Of a DNA stretch of 64,000 bases, positions 8,125 to 16,134 are shown one piece after another. The stretch spans positions 1 through 64,000 of the forward strand of contig NZ_JANFXK010000013.1 of NCBI RefSeq assembly GCF_024459955.1. The letters run 5' to 3'. This stretch comes from Anaerovorax odorimutans. Its GTDB lineage: Bacteria; Bacillota; Clostridia; Peptostreptococcales; Anaerovoracaceae. How positions within the stretch are numbered: the first letter of the stretch is position 1; the number at the start of each line of letters is the position of its first letter. The translations under genes were made by a program, and so were the position numbers. The notes beneath the pieces are model-generated. The model ran no database searches. It saw nothing but the letters and a program-made list of their open reading frames with translations, and was not told where the DNA came from.

Positions 8125-8535
8125 CTATTTCTTTCCCTTTTTACCGCCGTATGCCGGATAGGGCACAAAGATATGCCTGCGGTCAAAGGCATCGTATAGT
8201 TTCTTTTTTGTTTGATAACTCACCTGCGGAAGGTGGATGGCATGATTATACGCATCTGTCAGATCTTCCGTCTTTATAAAAAATTCTGCGGCAAATGTCC
8301 TCTGAAGCAGCGCGGCAAAAATTTCCGCCCGTTTGTCGGTGGGAACAGCCTGCAGATTGTCCATGGACCTTCGAAGCATGTTGACCGACAGCAGCAGCCA
8401 TACACAAAGAAATACGAACAGATACGGCAGGACAGCCGCCAGTCCCAGGTAAAGACCGGCCGTCTTCATACAGACGATCAGAACCACCGACACGGTCAGG
8501 ACAATTGTCACAGCAATATTTTGTAGTTTACTCAT
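8125..8535 (-). CDS. Unrecognised small membrane protein, two transmembrane helices
   Basis: About 136 residues. Two adjacent hydrophobic stretches near the N-terminus (roughly residues 8-28 and 31-52) are followed by a charged cytoplasmic-looking tail ending in GGKKGKK. I do not recognise a family. ATG 8535 is preferred over the upstream GTG because GGAGGTGA lies just before it and overlaps the GTG. It is spaced 20 bases after the preceding gene and 17 bases before the LarA-like gene, so it is very probably part of the operon. Confidence 0.7.
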   Translation of the reverse strand: MSKLQNIAVTIVLTVSVVLIVCMKTAGLYLGLAAVLPYLFVFLCVWLLLSVNMLRRSMDNLQAVPTDKRAEIFAALLQRTFAAEFFIKTEDLTDAYNHAIHLPQVSYQTKKKLYDAFDRRHIFVPYPAYGGKKGKK

Positions 8536-8555
8536 AACTTTCACCTCCCTGGCTG

Positions 8556-9080
8556 CTACAGATTAAAAGGATCTCCGTAGGTCTTGTACACCCGCATCTT
8601 TTTCCCAAGTACCCGATATCTCATGAGCCACAGCGGCCGATAGATAATCCTGCAGTTTCTCATATCAATGTCATATTCTCTCCAAGCTTTCAGATTCTTG
8701 GGCAGGATTTTGAAAAGCAGTTCTTTTCTTGCTGTCTCCGTAATTTTTTCAACGTTAGGCTCCTGATATGCCACCATCCCGTCTTCCAGCGTCATCTCTT
8801 CGGTTCCGAAGTCCGCCAGATCGGTAAAGGATTTCATTCTTCCCGTGCCCAGCTCCATGCTCACATATATGTGCTGCATTCTCTTTGCTTTCTTTGTCTT
8901 TCCTACATTGGCTATGTTGAATTCCATGACAGCAAAGGGAACATAAAGGAGCAGCAGCTGTTCGATGGCATAGGTTCTTTTTAAAAATCTGGTTACGATC
9001 ATTCCTTTAATGATATGGGCCAGTTCTTTTTCAGCATCCGCCTTTTCTTTCACTAACTCTGTTGCCAGAATTTGTCTCAT
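8556..9080 (-). CDS. Unrecognised protein of the catabolic operon
   Basis: About 174 residues, no signal peptide and no clear transmembrane helix. The N-terminal third is helical and charged; the C-terminal half contains the pattern YRPLWLMRYRVLGKKMRVYK, which recalls P-x-W-x(3)-Y-x(3)-G-K beta-strand repeats seen in some uncharacterised proteins. No enzyme motif is visible. ATG 9080 follows AGAGGTG; a longer reading frame to 9155 would run through the intergenic hairpin at 9100-9123 and is less likely. Function unknown. Confidence 0.68.
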   Translation of the reverse strand: MRQILATELVKEKADAEKELAHIIKGMIVTRFLKRTYAIEQLLLLYVPFAVMEFNIANVGKTKKAKRMQHIYVSMELGTGRMKSFTDLADFGTEEMTLEDGMVAYQEPNVEKITETARKELLFKILPKNLKAWREYDIDMRNCRIIYRPLWLMRYRVLGKKMRVYKTYGDPFNL

Positions 9081-9099
9081 TGCGCACCTCTTTTTATAC

Positions 9100-9123
9100 A
9101 GAGCGCGCCGGCTGGCGCGCCCT
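9100..9123 (-). terminator. GC-rich intergenic hairpin, possible attenuator
   Basis: Ten-base arms AGAGCGCGCC / GGCGCGCCCT with a four-base loop (one G-U pair when transcribed) lie between the 95-residue gene and the 174-residue gene. On the minus strand it is followed by GTATAAAAAG, not a clean T-run, so partial termination or mRNA protection is more likely than full termination. Confidence 0.5.
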
Positions 9124-9130
9124 GCTTCAT

Positions 9131-9418
9131 TTAGAACCAAATTGTATGCTTCCACACTTTGCAGGCTTCCCCTGCTTTAAAGTTTCCTTCGTAGATACGG
9201 TCCTCTGTCAGACCGATGGTCCCCTGCTCATTTTCCGGAAGGGTCCCGATTATTTTTGCCCGGCATGATTTGGAACCGCTCCACCCGATGGAGGCGTAAA
9301 CAAACTCGCCGACCTTTGCTTCGATCGCATCCAAATCCTTTTGCGCAAGCCATGCACCCACGACCACATTCGGCTCTTCATGCTTTTTTATAGTTAAAGA
9401 TAATTTTTTAATAGCCAT
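9131..9418 (-). CDS. Small protein resembling a stand-alone double-psi beta-barrel domain
   Basis: Ninety-five residues. The pattern VGEFVYASIGWSGSKSCRAKI, then EQGTIGLTEDRIYEGNFKAGEACKV, resembles double-psi beta-barrels such as the N-terminal domain of Cdc48/VAT ATPases: gly-Asp/Glu turn, strand, basic strand, then D-x-R-x(3)-G-x(2)-G-E-x-V. This is fold recognition by eye, not a family match. RBS AAGGAG is good. It lies between the symporter gene and the unrecognised 174-residue gene. Role unknown; such barrels often bind peptides or act as scaffold domains. Confidence 0.65.
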   Translation of the reverse strand: MAIKKLSLTIKKHEEPNVVVGAWLAQKDLDAIEAKVGEFVYASIGWSGSKSCRAKIIGTLPENEQGTIGLTEDRIYEGNFKAGEACKVWKHTIWF

Positions 9419-9436
9419 CGTTTACTCCTTTCTTCT

Positions 9437-11065
9437 CTATTTCTCAACAATCTCTTTGATTTCTTCTGTTGAAAGATCAATATAGCCTTTTCCTCCCTTT
9501 GCTATGGAAGCCCAGTAGATTTCCTCTAACTTGGAAGAAGGCTGTGCGAAGTAAACCATGCCGTAATATTCTTCATCGGCTTTTTCCTGTTTGTGCCAGA
9601 TCAGCTGGCCAATTACCAAAGCTGCCAGTGCCCAGACTGTTCCGGCCAGAGAATTGTACCAGCTGCATCCCGGAGTGCCATATGTACCGAAGCAGAAAGG
9701 CTTTAGGAACACATCCGGTATAAAGATCGCCAGCATAACGCCTACGATACTGGCCAGAATGACTAACGTCGCCGTATTGGAATGAATTTTCTTGGTTACG
9801 ATACCCAGAATCGCCGCTATTACCATTCCTGGCATTACGGCCGATGTTACGCTGTAGAGCGCTGTCATCAGGGAATCAAACTGCATGAAGTATTTGGCGA
9901 ATACAAACGGTACCACGACCGCAACGACAACGGATGAAATTCTGGAAACCAGCAGGTAATGCTTATCCGATTTCTTATCCCAGATCTGCATATAGATATC
10001 GTTTACAAAGATCGTTACGCCTGAATTGATATAGGTACTTCCTGTTGACATCATCGCAGACAGCAGGAAGGCCACGATAACGCCCAGAACGCCGGGCTGC
10101 GCGATGAGTCCTACCAGCACCAGAAATGATGCGCTGGTATCCGCCGGAGCCGCGACGACACCCTGTTCAGCCAATGATCTTAAAATGATTCCCGGCATAC
10201 CTGTAAACAATACGCCAATAGGCATCAGTATCCCCATAAATACGCCCGTAACCAGTCTCGCCTGGTTGAGCGTTCTGGCTGCCAGGATCTTTTGGATGTT
10301 TCCCTGGTGAGCAAAATACCAGGCGGCCGTAATGGCGAAAGCTCCCCCGAAGAACATTCCCAGCTGTGGATAGTTGGGATCCAGCAGCGGCGTAAATAAA
10401 CTTCTGTGACCGGTTGGCAGATTTGTCATCATTTCTGTAAAGCCTCCGGCCATCTTGACCCCGCTGAATACGATAAATCCGCCCCCGACAAAGATCAGTA
10501 CGGCCTGCAGGGTGTCGGTAATCATGACTGCCATGATCCCTCCGGCCGTGGTATAAATAGCCGTTATAATCGAAATGGCCATCATACCGATAAATACGTC
10601 CAATCCAAACATGGTGTTAAGCATAACGCCTACCGCATAGGCGTTGAAGGACATCAGCGCCAGCATGAAAATCAGCATGGCGATGGAGCTTACCACTCTT
10701 GTCTTTTTATCAAATCTCCGTTCCATATACTCCGGTACGGAATAGATTCCCGACAGAAAATAGATGGGAACGCCGATCGCCAGGAACAGTACCGCCCATC
10801 CGCAGTCATCCAGGTACATCTGGAAGGCCGCGAACCCCGCGTCGTACCCTGTCTGCGAATAGGAGACAATATCCTGCGCGCTGATCAGTACGGTCATAAA
10901 TGCCAGTGAGCAGATCCACCACGGCAGCTTCTTACTGGCCACAAAGAATTCTCCCTGGTTTTTTACTCTTCTTCCGAAGAACAGGCCGATTCCGATAACT
11001 ACTAAAATATATATTGCGATAATAACCCAGTCGATTTGATGCAAGGTAAATACTTTTGTTTCCAC
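9437..11065 (-). CDS. Sodium:solute symporter (SSS family)
   Basis: A 542-residue membrane transporter that should import an organic solute with sodium. At least twelve hydrophobic helices are visible, with early-helix signatures GEFFVASKKLPWWICSLAFMTVLISAQDIVSYSQTGYDAGFA, shortened here to its landmarks FVASKKLPWW and ISAQDIVSYSQTGYDAG, and VPEYMERRFDKKT, all typical of SSS proteins. The translation start is a GTG at 11065 preceded by AAGGAG. It lies 27 bases downstream of a gene for a small two-helix protein, an arrangement seen for other SSS transporters with small partners. The substrate is probably the compound degraded by the operon. Confidence 0.88.
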   Translation of the reverse strand: METKVFTLHQIDWVIIAIYILVVIGIGLFFGRRVKNQGEFFVASKKLPWWICSLAFMTVLISAQDIVSYSQTGYDAGFAAFQMYLDDCGWAVLFLAIGVPIYFLSGIYSVPEYMERRFDKKTRVVSSIAMLIFMLALMSFNAYAVGVMLNTMFGLDVFIGMMAISIITAIYTTAGGIMAVMITDTLQAVLIFVGGGFIVFSGVKMAGGFTEMMTNLPTGHRSLFTPLLDPNYPQLGMFFGGAFAITAAWYFAHQGNIQKILAARTLNQARLVTGVFMGILMPIGVLFTGMPGIILRSLAEQGVVAAPADTSASFLVLVGLIAQPGVLGVIVAFLLSAMMSTGSTYINSGVTIFVNDIYMQIWDKKSDKHYLLVSRISSVVVAVVVPFVFAKYFMQFDSLMTALYSVTSAVMPGMVIAAILGIVTKKIHSNTATLVILASIVGVMLAIFIPDVFLKPFCFGTYGTPGCSWYNSLAGTVWALAALVIGQLIWHKQEKADEEYYGMVYFAQPSSKLEEIYWASIAKGGKGYIDLSTEEIKEIVEK

Positions 11066-11092
11066 TTTATAATCACTCCTTCCTGGCTTGTC

Positions 11093-11329
11093 CTAAAGTA
11101 TCGTGTCATGAAGCGGGAACATCTGCGGAAACACAAAATGCCAAATTGCTTCACCGATTGGGAATACCAAACAGATCCAGATAACGATTGCCAGCACGAC
11201 TTTTCCTCCCGGCTTATCTGAAGAAAAATCTCCGGCTTTCCATAAAATAATAAATCCAATGATTGCGAGTGGAATATGCATCGCATATTCCACCAGCCAA
11301 GGTCCTACTTGCTCATATATAGGTGTCAT
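11093..11329 (-). CDS. Small two-helix membrane protein, possible symporter partner
   Basis: Seventy-eight residues with two hydrophobic segments (about 15-31 and 44-63) separated by a short hydrophilic turn, DFSSDKPGGK. I do not recognise the family. A good AGGAGG site precedes ATG 11329. It is the gene immediately before the symporter. Known SSS transporters such as acetate and pantothenate permeases are often encoded next to small two- to three-helix proteins, so a partner role is a reasonable inference. Confidence 0.72.
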   Translation of the reverse strand: MTPIYEQVGPWLVEYAMHIPLAIIGFIILWKAGDFSSDKPGGKVVLAIVIWICLVFPIGEAIWHFVFPQMFPLHDTIL

Positions 11330-11360
11330 AATTTATCCTCCTAACTCAGCTTACCTATTT

Positions 11361-12137
11361 CTATGCTCCGTTATATAAGAAACCTCCGTCTACAGGAATG
11401 GTGACTCCCGTCACATAGTTTCCCGCATCCGATGCCAGATAGACCGCACAGGCGCCTAACTCTTCCACATCGCCCCAATCGCCCAGAGGAATTTTATTTT
11501 TGATGCTTTCAAACAGCTCTTTGTTATCCTGTACCGGCTGGGTCAGCTCTGTCTTAAACCAGCCCGGCGCGATTCCGTTGACCTGAATGTTGTAGGGCGC
11601 GTATTCCAGAGCAGCCGCTTTAGTAAACTGAATGACGGCTCCTTTGCTGGCCGTATAGGCCGGCGCCTCTACGAGCCCCAGGAAAGAGGCCATCGATGCT
11701 ACGTTGATGATTTTTCCTCTTTTGTTTTTAATCATTTCGTTGCCGAAAATCTTGGTTGCCAGAAATACGGAATCGGCATTGACGGACATTACCTTACGCC
11801 AGTCTTCAAATTTGTAGTCCCTGATATAGCCCCTCTGTTCGACGCCCTGGGAATTTACCAGAATATCGATTTTACCGAACTTTGCTATAACTTCATCTCT
11901 CAGCCGGTTAAGATCTTCTTCTCTCGTGGAATCTACAGAAGTCAGGAAGCTTTCCCTTCCCATGGCCTCGATTTCTTCCACTACTTTTTTCGCGTTTTCT
12001 TTGTTCCTGCTGGCCGGGATCACAACAGCGCCGTGATCGGCAAGGGTCAGTGCGATGCCCCTGCCGATTCCGCGGGTGCCGCCCAGGACAACCGCCACTT
12101 TACCAGTCAGGTCAAAGCTTATCTTCTTATAAGCCAT
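11361..12137 (-). CDS. Short-chain dehydrogenase/reductase (SDR)
   Basis: A classical 258-residue SDR enzyme using NAD(P). The cofactor motif is GGTRGIGRG near residues 19-27, the NxxG element appears as NSQG, and the catalytic Ser-Tyr-Lys are in VASMAS and YTASKGA. The C-terminal PVDGGFLYNG is typical. The closest types by eye are gluconate 5-dehydrogenase/KduD-like sugar-acid oxidoreductases. RBS GAGGAGAAGGAG precedes ATG 12137. Third gene of the operon. Confidence 0.88.
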   Translation of the reverse strand: MAYKKISFDLTGKVAVVLGGTRGIGRGIALTLADHGAVVIPASRNKENAKKVVEEIEAMGRESFLTSVDSTREEDLNRLRDEVIAKFGKIDILVNSQGVEQRGYIRDYKFEDWRKVMSVNADSVFLATKIFGNEMIKNKRGKIINVASMASFLGLVEAPAYTASKGAVIQFTKAAALEYAPYNIQVNGIAPGWFKTELTQPVQDNKELFESIKNKIPLGDWGDVEELGACAVYLASDAGNYVTGVTIPVDGGFLYNGA

Positions 12138-12161
12138 CTCCTTCTCCTCTCGTAAAAAACG

Positions 12162-13373
12162 TTATTTTTTCAGTGTAAGGGCTTTTTCATAAAGCTTTTC
12201 AAAATCTTCGATTGTGGTTTCTCTTGGATTGGTGGATCGATCCCCGCCCTTCATAGCTTCTTCGGACAGTTTCTCAATATCGTCCTTGGTAACGTTCCAA
12301 TCGGAAAGCGGCGGAATCGGCAGGGAATCAAGAAGCTCGTAAACCGTATCGACTGCCAGCTTAGCAGCCTCGATTTGATCCATTCCTGATGTATCTTTTC
12401 CGAACAGTTGCGCGATCTCAGCAATCTTATCCGGGTTGGAGTAAAGGTTGAACTCCATGGTCACCGGCAGACAAATAGCATTTCCTACGCCGTGAGGCAC
12501 ACCGAACATCGCTCCCAGAGGATGCGCCATGGAATGGGCGATTCCCAGGATTGTGTTGATAAAGCCCATGCCGGCCATCATGCTTCCCATCATCATGTCA
12601 TAACGTGCGTCCTTATCGAATTCCCCCTTAAAGGTAGCTCTTTGCAGCGAACCTGCGATCAGCTTGATCGCCTTTCCGAGAATCGCGTCTGAAATAGGAT
12701 CGCTGGCCCTGGAAATAAAACCTTCGATGGCATGGGTGAGCGCGTCCATTCCAGTGGCGGCTGTAAACAGCGGCGGAAGAGACGCCGTCAGCTCCGGATC
12801 ACAGATTGCCAGCGAAGGGATATTGTAAGATCCACCGATAGCCATTTTCCACTCTTTTTCTACATCCGTTACTACTGCGAAGCAGGTGGCCTCTGCTCCG
12901 GTTCCCGCTGCTGTGGGAATGGCGATTACCGGCAGCGGAGCCTTCGGGAACAGGTCGCAGCCTTCATAATCACGAATGTCCCCGCCGTTGGTTACCATAA
13001 TAGCTGCGGCCTTTGCCGGATCAATGGAGCTTCCGCCGCCCAGACCGATCAGCATATCCGCGTCTTTTGCCAGAGCCGTAACCTTTTCCACGGTTTCTAC
13101 CGATGGGTTGGCTTCGCATTTGTCAAAGATGGAATATTCGATGTTGGCATCGCTGAGTGAATCAAGAACCTTCTGCGCCACACCGAACTTCACCAGGCCT
13201 TCATCTGTACAGACAACTACTTTTTTTCCGCCCAGACGTTTTACTTCGCTTCCTACCTTTTTAACGGCACCGTTTCCAAAGATAATGGACCCGGCCGGAC
13301 TCCAGTTGAAAATTGAATCATGTCCCTTGAACAGATCATAATCCAACGGCAGTTGTGCAACTTGTCTAAACAT
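12162..13373 (-). CDS. Iron-containing alcohol dehydrogenase
   Basis: A 403-residue group III alcohol dehydrogenase interconverting an alcohol and an aldehyde or ketone with NAD(H). GLGGGSSIDPAKA is the nucleotide loop; metal ligands are expected in MDALTHAIEG and in HSMAHPLGAMFGVPHG. RBS GGAGG precedes ATG 13373. It follows the aldehyde dehydrogenase gene by 41 bases, and the pair could convert an alcohol to an acid in two steps. Confidence 0.92.
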   Translation of the reverse strand: MFRQVAQLPLDYDLFKGHDSIFNWSPAGSIIFGNGAVKKVGSEVKRLGGKKVVVCTDEGLVKFGVAQKVLDSLSDANIEYSIFDKCEANPSVETVEKVTALAKDADMLIGLGGGSSIDPAKAAAIMVTNGGDIRDYEGCDLFPKAPLPVIAIPTAAGTGAEATCFAVVTDVEKEWKMAIGGSYNIPSLAICDPELTASLPPLFTAATGMDALTHAIEGFISRASDPISDAILGKAIKLIAGSLQRATFKGEFDKDARYDMMMGSMMAGMGFINTILGIAHSMAHPLGAMFGVPHGVGNAICLPVTMEFNLYSNPDKIAEIAQLFGKDTSGMDQIEAAKLAVDTVYELLDSLPIPPLSDWNVTKDDIEKLSEEAMKGGDRSTNPRETTIEDFEKLYEKALTLKK

Positions 13374-13414
13374 ATTTCTCCTCCATTTCTCTACTCTCTA
13401 TTTTTAAAACGCCT

Positions 13415-14851
13415 TTATTTGTAAGCGTTTCTGAGTACGATTGATTTCACCTGACTCATTTCTTCCAGCGTATAGGTCCCGCCTTCCGCACCGATACCGC
13501 TCATCTTGTATCCGCCGAACGGCTGTCCGGGAGCACGATAGCAGCCTCCGCCGTTTACCACACAGCAGCCGGCTTCCATGGTTTTTGCTATGTGCATGCC
13601 CTTGTTGATATCGTTTGTAATAACCCCTCCTGACAAGCCATACATAGAAGCGTTGGAAATCTCACATGCCTCTTCTATTGTATCAAAGCCTATAATTGGC
13701 CACACAGGACCAAATATTTCCATGTCAAGCGCCACATCCATATCTTTCGTCACTTCAATCACAGTCGGTTCAATAAAGGTTCTGTCAAAGCGCTTGCCTC
13801 CCAGCAGCAGCTTACCGCCCTGCTTAATTGTCTCCTCTATATATCCTTCTACTTCGATGGCCGCTTTTTCACTGACCTGTGGGCCATACGTGCTTTCGGG
13901 GTCAAACTGGTTGCCCGGTTTTTCTTTTTTCAGCGCTTCGATCAGTTTTTCCGTAAATTCCCCTTTGATGGAGTTCTGTACCAGAATCCGCTTATTTGCG
14001 CAGCATACCTGACCGGAGCAGTAGGCCCTTCCGCCAATTACTTCCGCCACCGCGTAGTCCATGTCCGCATCTTCCAAAACAATCAGCGCGTCGTTTCCTC
14101 CCAGCTCCAGGGATACCCTCGTCAGGTTTTCCGCGCACTTCTTCGCGATTTCCGTCCCTACGGCCGTGCTGCCGGTAAAGGTAACGGCATCCACATCCTT
14201 GTTTGCGGTAATCCAGGAGCCTACTTTTCCGCCGCTTCCGGTAATAAAATTAACAGCCTTTGGCTCGACGCCCGCCTCCAGCAGCAGCCCAGCCATCTTC
14301 AGATTGCACAGTGGTGTTTCTGTCGCCGGTTTAATTACGACTGCGTTTCCCATCAGCAGCGCCGGAACGACTTTGTGGCAGAACAGCTCAAACGGGAAGT
14401 TGAACGGCAGAATGCACGCCACTACGCCGTGAGGCTCCCTTACGGTAATCATCATATCCGCTTCATTGGAATAATGATCTCCTGCCGGATAGGACTCACC
14501 CTTTAAGGTTCTGGCGGCATCACAGAAGTGTTCGATCAGACTGGCCGCATTGAGCACCTCCGCTTCCGCATGGCCCACTGTCTTACCCATCTCCTTCGCG
14601 GCCAATTCCACAAAGGCATCCTTTTCGCCAATGAATAGGTCGTGAAACTTCCTCAGAATGTCGATGCGCGTATGCAAGGGGATTTTCTCCCATACCTTCT
14701 GTCCCTCTTTCGCGGCGGCTACCGCCATTTTTACATCCTCCTCCGTAGCCATTGGAATGGTCTCGATGACTTCCATCGTTCCCGGGTCCAGCACATCTTT
14801 GACAGCCTTGTCAGAAGCATCTACATAGTTTCCTCCGATAATCATTTGCAT
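13415..14851 (-). CDS. NAD(P)-dependent aldehyde dehydrogenase
   Basis: A 478-residue aldehyde dehydrogenase oxidising an aldehyde to an acid. ACILPFNFPFE and TFTGSTAVG are cofactor segments, the catalytic Glu lies in LELGGND, and the catalytic Cys lies in SGQVCCANKR near residue 285. The shape is closest to succinate-semialdehyde/glycolaldehyde-type enzymes. AAGGAGG precedes ATG 14851. It is the first gene after the sigma-54 promoter at 14894-14909, which ends 43 bases upstream. Confidence 0.92.
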   Translation of the reverse strand: MQMIIGGNYVDASDKAVKDVLDPGTMEVIETIPMATEEDVKMAVAAAKEGQKVWEKIPLHTRIDILRKFHDLFIGEKDAFVELAAKEMGKTVGHAEAEVLNAASLIEHFCDAARTLKGESYPAGDHYSNEADMMITVREPHGVVACILPFNFPFELFCHKVVPALLMGNAVVIKPATETPLCNLKMAGLLLEAGVEPKAVNFITGSGGKVGSWITANKDVDAVTFTGSTAVGTEIAKKCAENLTRVSLELGGNDALIVLEDADMDYAVAEVIGGRAYCSGQVCCANKRILVQNSIKGEFTEKLIEALKKEKPGNQFDPESTYGPQVSEKAAIEVEGYIEETIKQGGKLLLGGKRFDRTFIEPTVIEVTKDMDVALDMEIFGPVWPIIGFDTIEEACEISNASMYGLSGGVITNDINKGMHIAKTMEAGCCVVNGGGCYRAPGQPFGGYKMSGIGAEGGTYTLEEMSQVKSIVLRNAYK

Positions 14852-14893
14852 AAATCAATTCCTCCTTATCGTTATTTTGTGCTTATATATAAT

Positions 14894-14909
14894 CGCAAGC
14901 TCTGTGCCA
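14894..14909 (-). promoter_or_regulatory. Sigma-54 promoter of the aldehyde dehydrogenase operon
   Basis: Minus-strand TGGCACAGAGCTTGCG has both invariant elements, TGGCAC at -24 and TTGC at -12, with exact spacing. The upstream bases CAGAATATTTTGGCA are identical over 15 positions to those at the promoter at 21276-21291. A matched pair of palindromes is centred about 130 bases further upstream. Confidence 0.88.
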
Positions 14910-14934
14910 AAATATTCTGAAACCATTTGCGCAA

Positions 14935-14963
14935 CAAAAAAGGAGCTTGAAAATTCAAGCTCC
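14935..14963 (-). terminator. Terminator of the transporter/glycerol dehydrogenase operon
   Basis: Perfect ten-base arms GGAGCTTGAA / TTCAAGCTCC with a two-base loop, followed on the minus strand by TTTTTTG. It ends the operon whose last gene is the zinc alcohol dehydrogenase and lies between that operon's end and the next sigma-54 promoter. Confidence 0.85.
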
Positions 14964-15030
14964 AAAACAATAATTTTTTCTTTTTCGTCTTTTTTAAGTT
15001 TGATGCGTTTTTGCCTTTTAATGTAAAGTG

Positions 15031-15067
15031 TGTCCGTAATCCGAACAAGTCTGTCGAAATCCGGTCA
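15031..15067. promoter_or_regulatory. Paired activator sites (UAS) upstream of the aldehyde dehydrogenase promoter
   Basis: Two imperfect palindromes: TGTCCGTAATCCGAACA at 15031-15047 and TGTCGAAATCCGGTCA at 15052-15067, starts 21 bases apart. Both fit TGT-n-CG-n(4-5)-CG-n-ACA. The same pair, in the same order and at the same distance from a sigma-54 promoter, occurs at 21413-21448. This points to one shared enhancer-binding protein, most simply the GAF-domain activator at 21446-23062. Confidence 0.75.
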
Positions 15068-15081
15068 TTTTTTATGGGTTT

Positions 15082-16134
15082 TCAGAGGGTGCCCGTTTCA
15101 TCCGGGTGCAGAATACATTTAAAAAAACCCTCTGGTTTTTCTCTGCGAACGCGCTCTATAAATTCGCCTCCCTCCGAAAGGGGTAGCATCCTGCTTATGG
15201 CATAATCGACACGGATCCGATCATTGGCGAGAAGCTCTATGGCCTCCGCAAGTTCTCCGCTGAAAGCACAGGATCCCTTTATGGTAAGTTCTCTGGTTAT
15301 AAGTTTTGCCGCATTGAGAGAAAAAGAAGGCTTCAGATTGGCCAGAGTTACAAAAACGCCTCCCTTTCGCAGGATTTCGATTGCCTGGGAAAAGGTCGAT
15401 TGCGCCCCTGCGGCATCCAGCACTTTATTGACTCCCCGGCCTGAAGTAATCTTCCGAATGGCAGATACTACGACCTGTTTGTTTGAGTTTATTACCCGAT
15501 CGGCTCCCAGCTCTTTGGCAATCTCCATTTTCTTTTCGTTTCTTCCTATTACGATGATTTGAACTGGGTGAAGCAGCTTCAGCAATTGAACGCTGAACAG
15601 GGCAATGCTTCCCGTTCCCAGTACGGCAACCGTATCCTTTCTGTCGATCTTCATCTGTTTTATTGCATGAAGCGCTACAGATATGGGTTCTGCCAGCGAC
15701 GCCTGGTCAAAGGTAATACTGGCTGGAATTTTATAGACAATATGCTCCGGTAAAACGATATATTGGCAGAAGGCTCCATGTTGGCGGTATTCGCTGCAGG
15801 AAACGCCCAGGACCCTGCGATGATTACACAAATTTACTTTTCCGTTCTGGCAGAATTCACATTCTCCGCAGTAGATCGTAGAATCGAAAGTAACGCGATC
15901 CCCTTTGGTAAATCGCGTTACTTTGCTTCCTGTCCGCTCTATAATACCACTGGCTTCGTGTCCCATTATAATAGGGGGAACTCTTCTTCCTGTGGTTCCA
16001 CCGGCTCCTGCGATATCACTTCCGCAGACAGCTGCTGCTTTTATCTGAATCAAAACCTCTTTTGGACCTGGTACCGGTTTTTCTATATCAATGTATTCAA
16101 ACTGCATATAGTCTTTCAGTATCAAGGCTTTCAT
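15082..16134 (-). CDS. Zinc-dependent alcohol (polyol/sorbitol-type) dehydrogenase
   Basis: A 350-residue medium-chain dehydrogenase with catalytic zinc ligands in VCGSD and GHEASG and a full structural zinc loop CGECEFCQNGKVNLC. The nucleotide fold has VLGTGSIALFSVQL. It resembles sorbitol, threonine or galactitol-phosphate dehydrogenases; the exact alcohol cannot be named. Its ATG overlaps the stop of the glycerol-dehydrogenase-like gene by four bases. Last gene of the transporter operon, before the terminator at 14935. Confidence 0.88.
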   Translation of the reverse strand: MKALILKDYMQFEYIDIEKPVPGPKEVLIQIKAAAVCGSDIAGAGGTTGRRVPPIIMGHEASGIIERTGSKVTRFTKGDRVTFDSTIYCGECEFCQNGKVNLCNHRRVLGVSCSEYRQHGAFCQYIVLPEHIVYKIPASITFDQASLAEPISVALHAIKQMKIDRKDTVAVLGTGSIALFSVQLLKLLHPVQIIVIGRNEKKMEIAKELGADRVINSNKQVVVSAIRKITSGRGVNKVLDAAGAQSTFSQAIEILRKGGVFVTLANLKPSFSLNAAKLITRELTIKGSCAFSGELAEAIELLANDRIRVDYAISRMLPLSEGGEFIERVRREKPEGFFKCILHPDETGTL

